Shown: positions 62,702 through 64,000 of the stretch, piece after piece
How the letters are laid out: every line of letters begins with the position of its first letter
How positions within the stretch are numbered: the first letter of the stretch is position 1
NCBI RefSeq assembly: GCF_017357005.1
Contig: NZ_CP071589.1
Coordinates: forward strand, 2,046,001 to 2,110,000
Direction of reading: 5' to 3'
Source: Staphylococcus simiae
GTDB lineage: Bacteria > Bacillota > Bacilli > Staphylococcales > Staphylococcaceae
Length of the DNA stretch: 64,000 bases
Position numbers and translations under genes: made by a program
Notes under the pieces: generated by a model
Seen by the model: only the letters and a program-made list of their open reading frames with translations
Databases searched by the model: none
What the model was told of the DNA's origin: nothing

Positions 62702-63724
62702 CTATTTGTTGACATTAATAACTAACTTACCAATCATACTTTGATTTTCTAAGATTTGATGAGCACGATAAATATTATCTGTAGTTAATCCATCAATGAC
62801 TTGTGTGGTTGTAGGCTGATAATTACCTTCGTCTATATTAGTGGCTATATCTTGTAAATAGTCATGAAGTTTTATCATATCAGTTGTTTGATATAAAGGT
62901 CTTGTAAACATAAATTCATGACTAAACGTAATGCTTTTACCTTTCAATGCGTTTAAATCTTGATTATTTTCAAATGCTACAATCGTTGTAATATGACCTC
63001 GTGGTTTCACTAAGTCTATCATCGTGTCGTAATACATATCACTATTAAACGTACAGAAAATGTAGTCAGGTGAATCGATATGGCGCTCCTTAAATTGTAC
63101 TTTTAAGTCTTCTTTATGATTTAACACAAAATCCGCACCCATTTGTTTAGACCACTCCATTGATTCAGTTCTTGAAGCTGTTGTAACGACAGTTAAACCA
63201 TACCTTTTAGCAATTTGTGTCGCAATGCTACCAACGCCACCTGCACCATTAATGATTAAAAGCGTCTTCCCATTATTGTCCATTGGATTTGTAGAAATAC
63301 CAAATGTATCAAATAACGTTTCATATGCTGTTAGACCTGTTAAAGGTAAACTTGCACTTTGTTCATCAGATAATGTTGTTGGTGCTTTAGCTACTAATAC
63401 TTCTGGCATAATTTGATACGTTGCATTCGATCCATTAAGATTAGAAACTCCAGAATAGAAAACTTTATCTCCAACTTTAAACATTGTTACTTCTGGACCA
63501 ATAGCTTCAATGATACCTACTGCATCAAAACCTAACACTCTAGGCTTTTGTGAAACTGGTACTAAGCGTTGCTTGGTATCTACTGGGTTAACACTGATAC
63601 TGTGTACCTTTATAAGCAATTCATTATGTTGTGGCATAGGTTTATCTTGTTTATACGTTTTAAACAAATTTCCTTCATTCAACTTAAATGGTTGTTCAAA
63701 CCCAATCATTGTCATTGACATCAT
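62702..63724 (-). CDS. Zinc-type alcohol dehydrogenase-like quinone oxidoreductase (MDR family)
   Basis: 340 residues with GAGAGGTG before the start; ATGs at 63724 and 63721 are both possible. The N-terminal GroES-like domain ([32 protein letters not shown]) and the Rossmann site [20 protein letters not shown] are intact. I see no structural-zinc cysteine cluster, so it belongs with the zinc-free quinone oxidoreductase type despite the family name. It is predicted to reduce quinones or reactive carbonyls with NADPH. Single gene, own terminator; another MDR gene follows upstream. Confidence 0.86.
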   Translation of the reverse strand: MMSMTMIGFEQPFKLNEGNLFKTYKQDKPMPQHNELLIKVHSISVNPVDTKQRLVPVSQKPRVLGFDAVGIIEAIGPEVTMFKVGDKVFYSGVSNLNGSNATYQIMPEVLVAKAPTTLSDEQSASLPLTGLTAYETLFDTFGISTNPMDNNGKTLLIINGAGGVGSIATQIAKRYGLTVVTTASRTESMEWSKQMGADFVLNHKEDLKVQFKERHIDSPDYIFCTFNSDMYYDTMIDLVKPRGHITTIVAFENNQDLNALKGKSITFSHEFMFTRPLYQTTDMIKLHDYLQDIATNIDEGNYQPTTTQVIDGLTTDNIYRAHQILENQSMIGKLVINVNK

Positions 63725-63873
63725 CCATCACCTCTCATTAATTCCTCTTAGTTCTTATTATAAGTAAAACCACTACCTCATGTCATATCATCATTTTAGA
63801 CAATTAGAAAGATTTAACTAATGGTCTAACATTTTCAATATAATTATGTGTAGTGGTTGAATGAAATTTATAA

Positions 63874-64000
63874 TTATTCCGTTACTTTTATAACTTGTTT
63901 ACCAAAATTATCACCAGTAAATAAATTTCTAAATGCTTGTGGCGCATGATCAAAGCCTTCTTCTACAGTGACTTGTGATTTGATTTTCCCTTGTTGTACC
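63874..64000 (-). CDS. C-terminal end of an MDR-family NADP-dependent oxidoreductase (cut by window edge)
   Basis: The minus strand from 64000 reads in one frame to a TAA at 63874-63876, giving about 41 residues including VEEGFDHAPQAFRNLF and NFGKQVIKV. This is the C-terminal pattern of the CurA/YfmJ-like prostaglandin reductase-type MDR proteins. The gene body lies beyond the window. Confidence 0.75.
   Translation of the reverse strand, partial: VQQGKIKSQVTVEEGFDHAPQAFRNLFTGDNFGKQVIKVTE

Overview
The window reads as chromosome from a low-GC Firmicute of the genus Staphylococcus, in or next to the S. aureus group. Remembered S. aureus neighbourhoods recur in order: pmi/czrAB, glmS, mtlARFD, fmtB, glmM-ybbR-dacA, arginase, an rrn operon, sdrM-sepA-lmrS, htsABC-sfaCBA/sfaD and opuD2-amaP-asp23. 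Asp23 is nearly identical to my memory of the S. aureus protein, while arginase and HtsA look clearly more diverged. I therefore infer a sister species (S. simiae-like is one guess) rather than S. aureus itself. No database search was possible.

Layout. 0-9.7 kb: a twin-EVE protein with a decayed McrB-like ATPase domain, mannose-6-phosphate isomerase, a zinc-efflux pair with operator, a metallophosphoesterase, a membrane protein, a HAD phosphatase and an orphan ABC ATPase. 9.9-10.6 kb: an array of 61/62-bp hairpin repeats. 10.7-13 kb: glmS behind a glmS self-cleaving ribozyme. 13-18.3 kb: the mannitol PTS operon with a probable MtlR activator site. 18.5-25.6 kb: the 2342-residue LPXTG surface protein FmtB. 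25.9-29.1 kb: the c-di-AMP/peptidoglycan precursor operon. 29.2-36.2 kb: arginase and a complete rrn operon (16S-23S-5S-Asn-Glu-Val-Tyr-Gln-Lys, minus strand) with two tandem promoters. 36.3-41 kb: a cysteine-free Mrp/ApbC ATPase and three efflux genes. 41.4-45.8 kb: hemolysin III family, UDP-sugar pyrophosphorylase, YdjM-like, SunI-like and YjiH genes. 46.2-59 kb: iron uptake. 59.2-62.4 kb: the SigB-type alkaline-shock operon. 62.7-64 kb: two oxidoreductases, the last cut by the window edge.

Main biology. The iron region holds the staphyloferrin A biosynthesis genes (sfaABC and divergent sfaD), the matching uptake operon htsABC, and a second complete htsABC-like operon beside it. The canonical promoter has a Fur box exactly between -35 and -10. 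The paralogue's promoter is recognisably the same sequence, but its Fur box is eroded. Its binding protein keeps most of the remembered ligand arginines but has Pro where the recalled Lys203 would be. Neither operon encodes an ATPase, so both would need a shared one (FhuC in S. aureus) encoded elsewhere. GlmS, GlmM and DacA link amino-sugar supply to cell-wall synthesis and c-di-AMP. The duplicated transporter, the twin-EVE/McrB-like protein and the hairpin array are the observations most worth follow-up. No CRISPR array, prophage or intact insertion sequence was seen.
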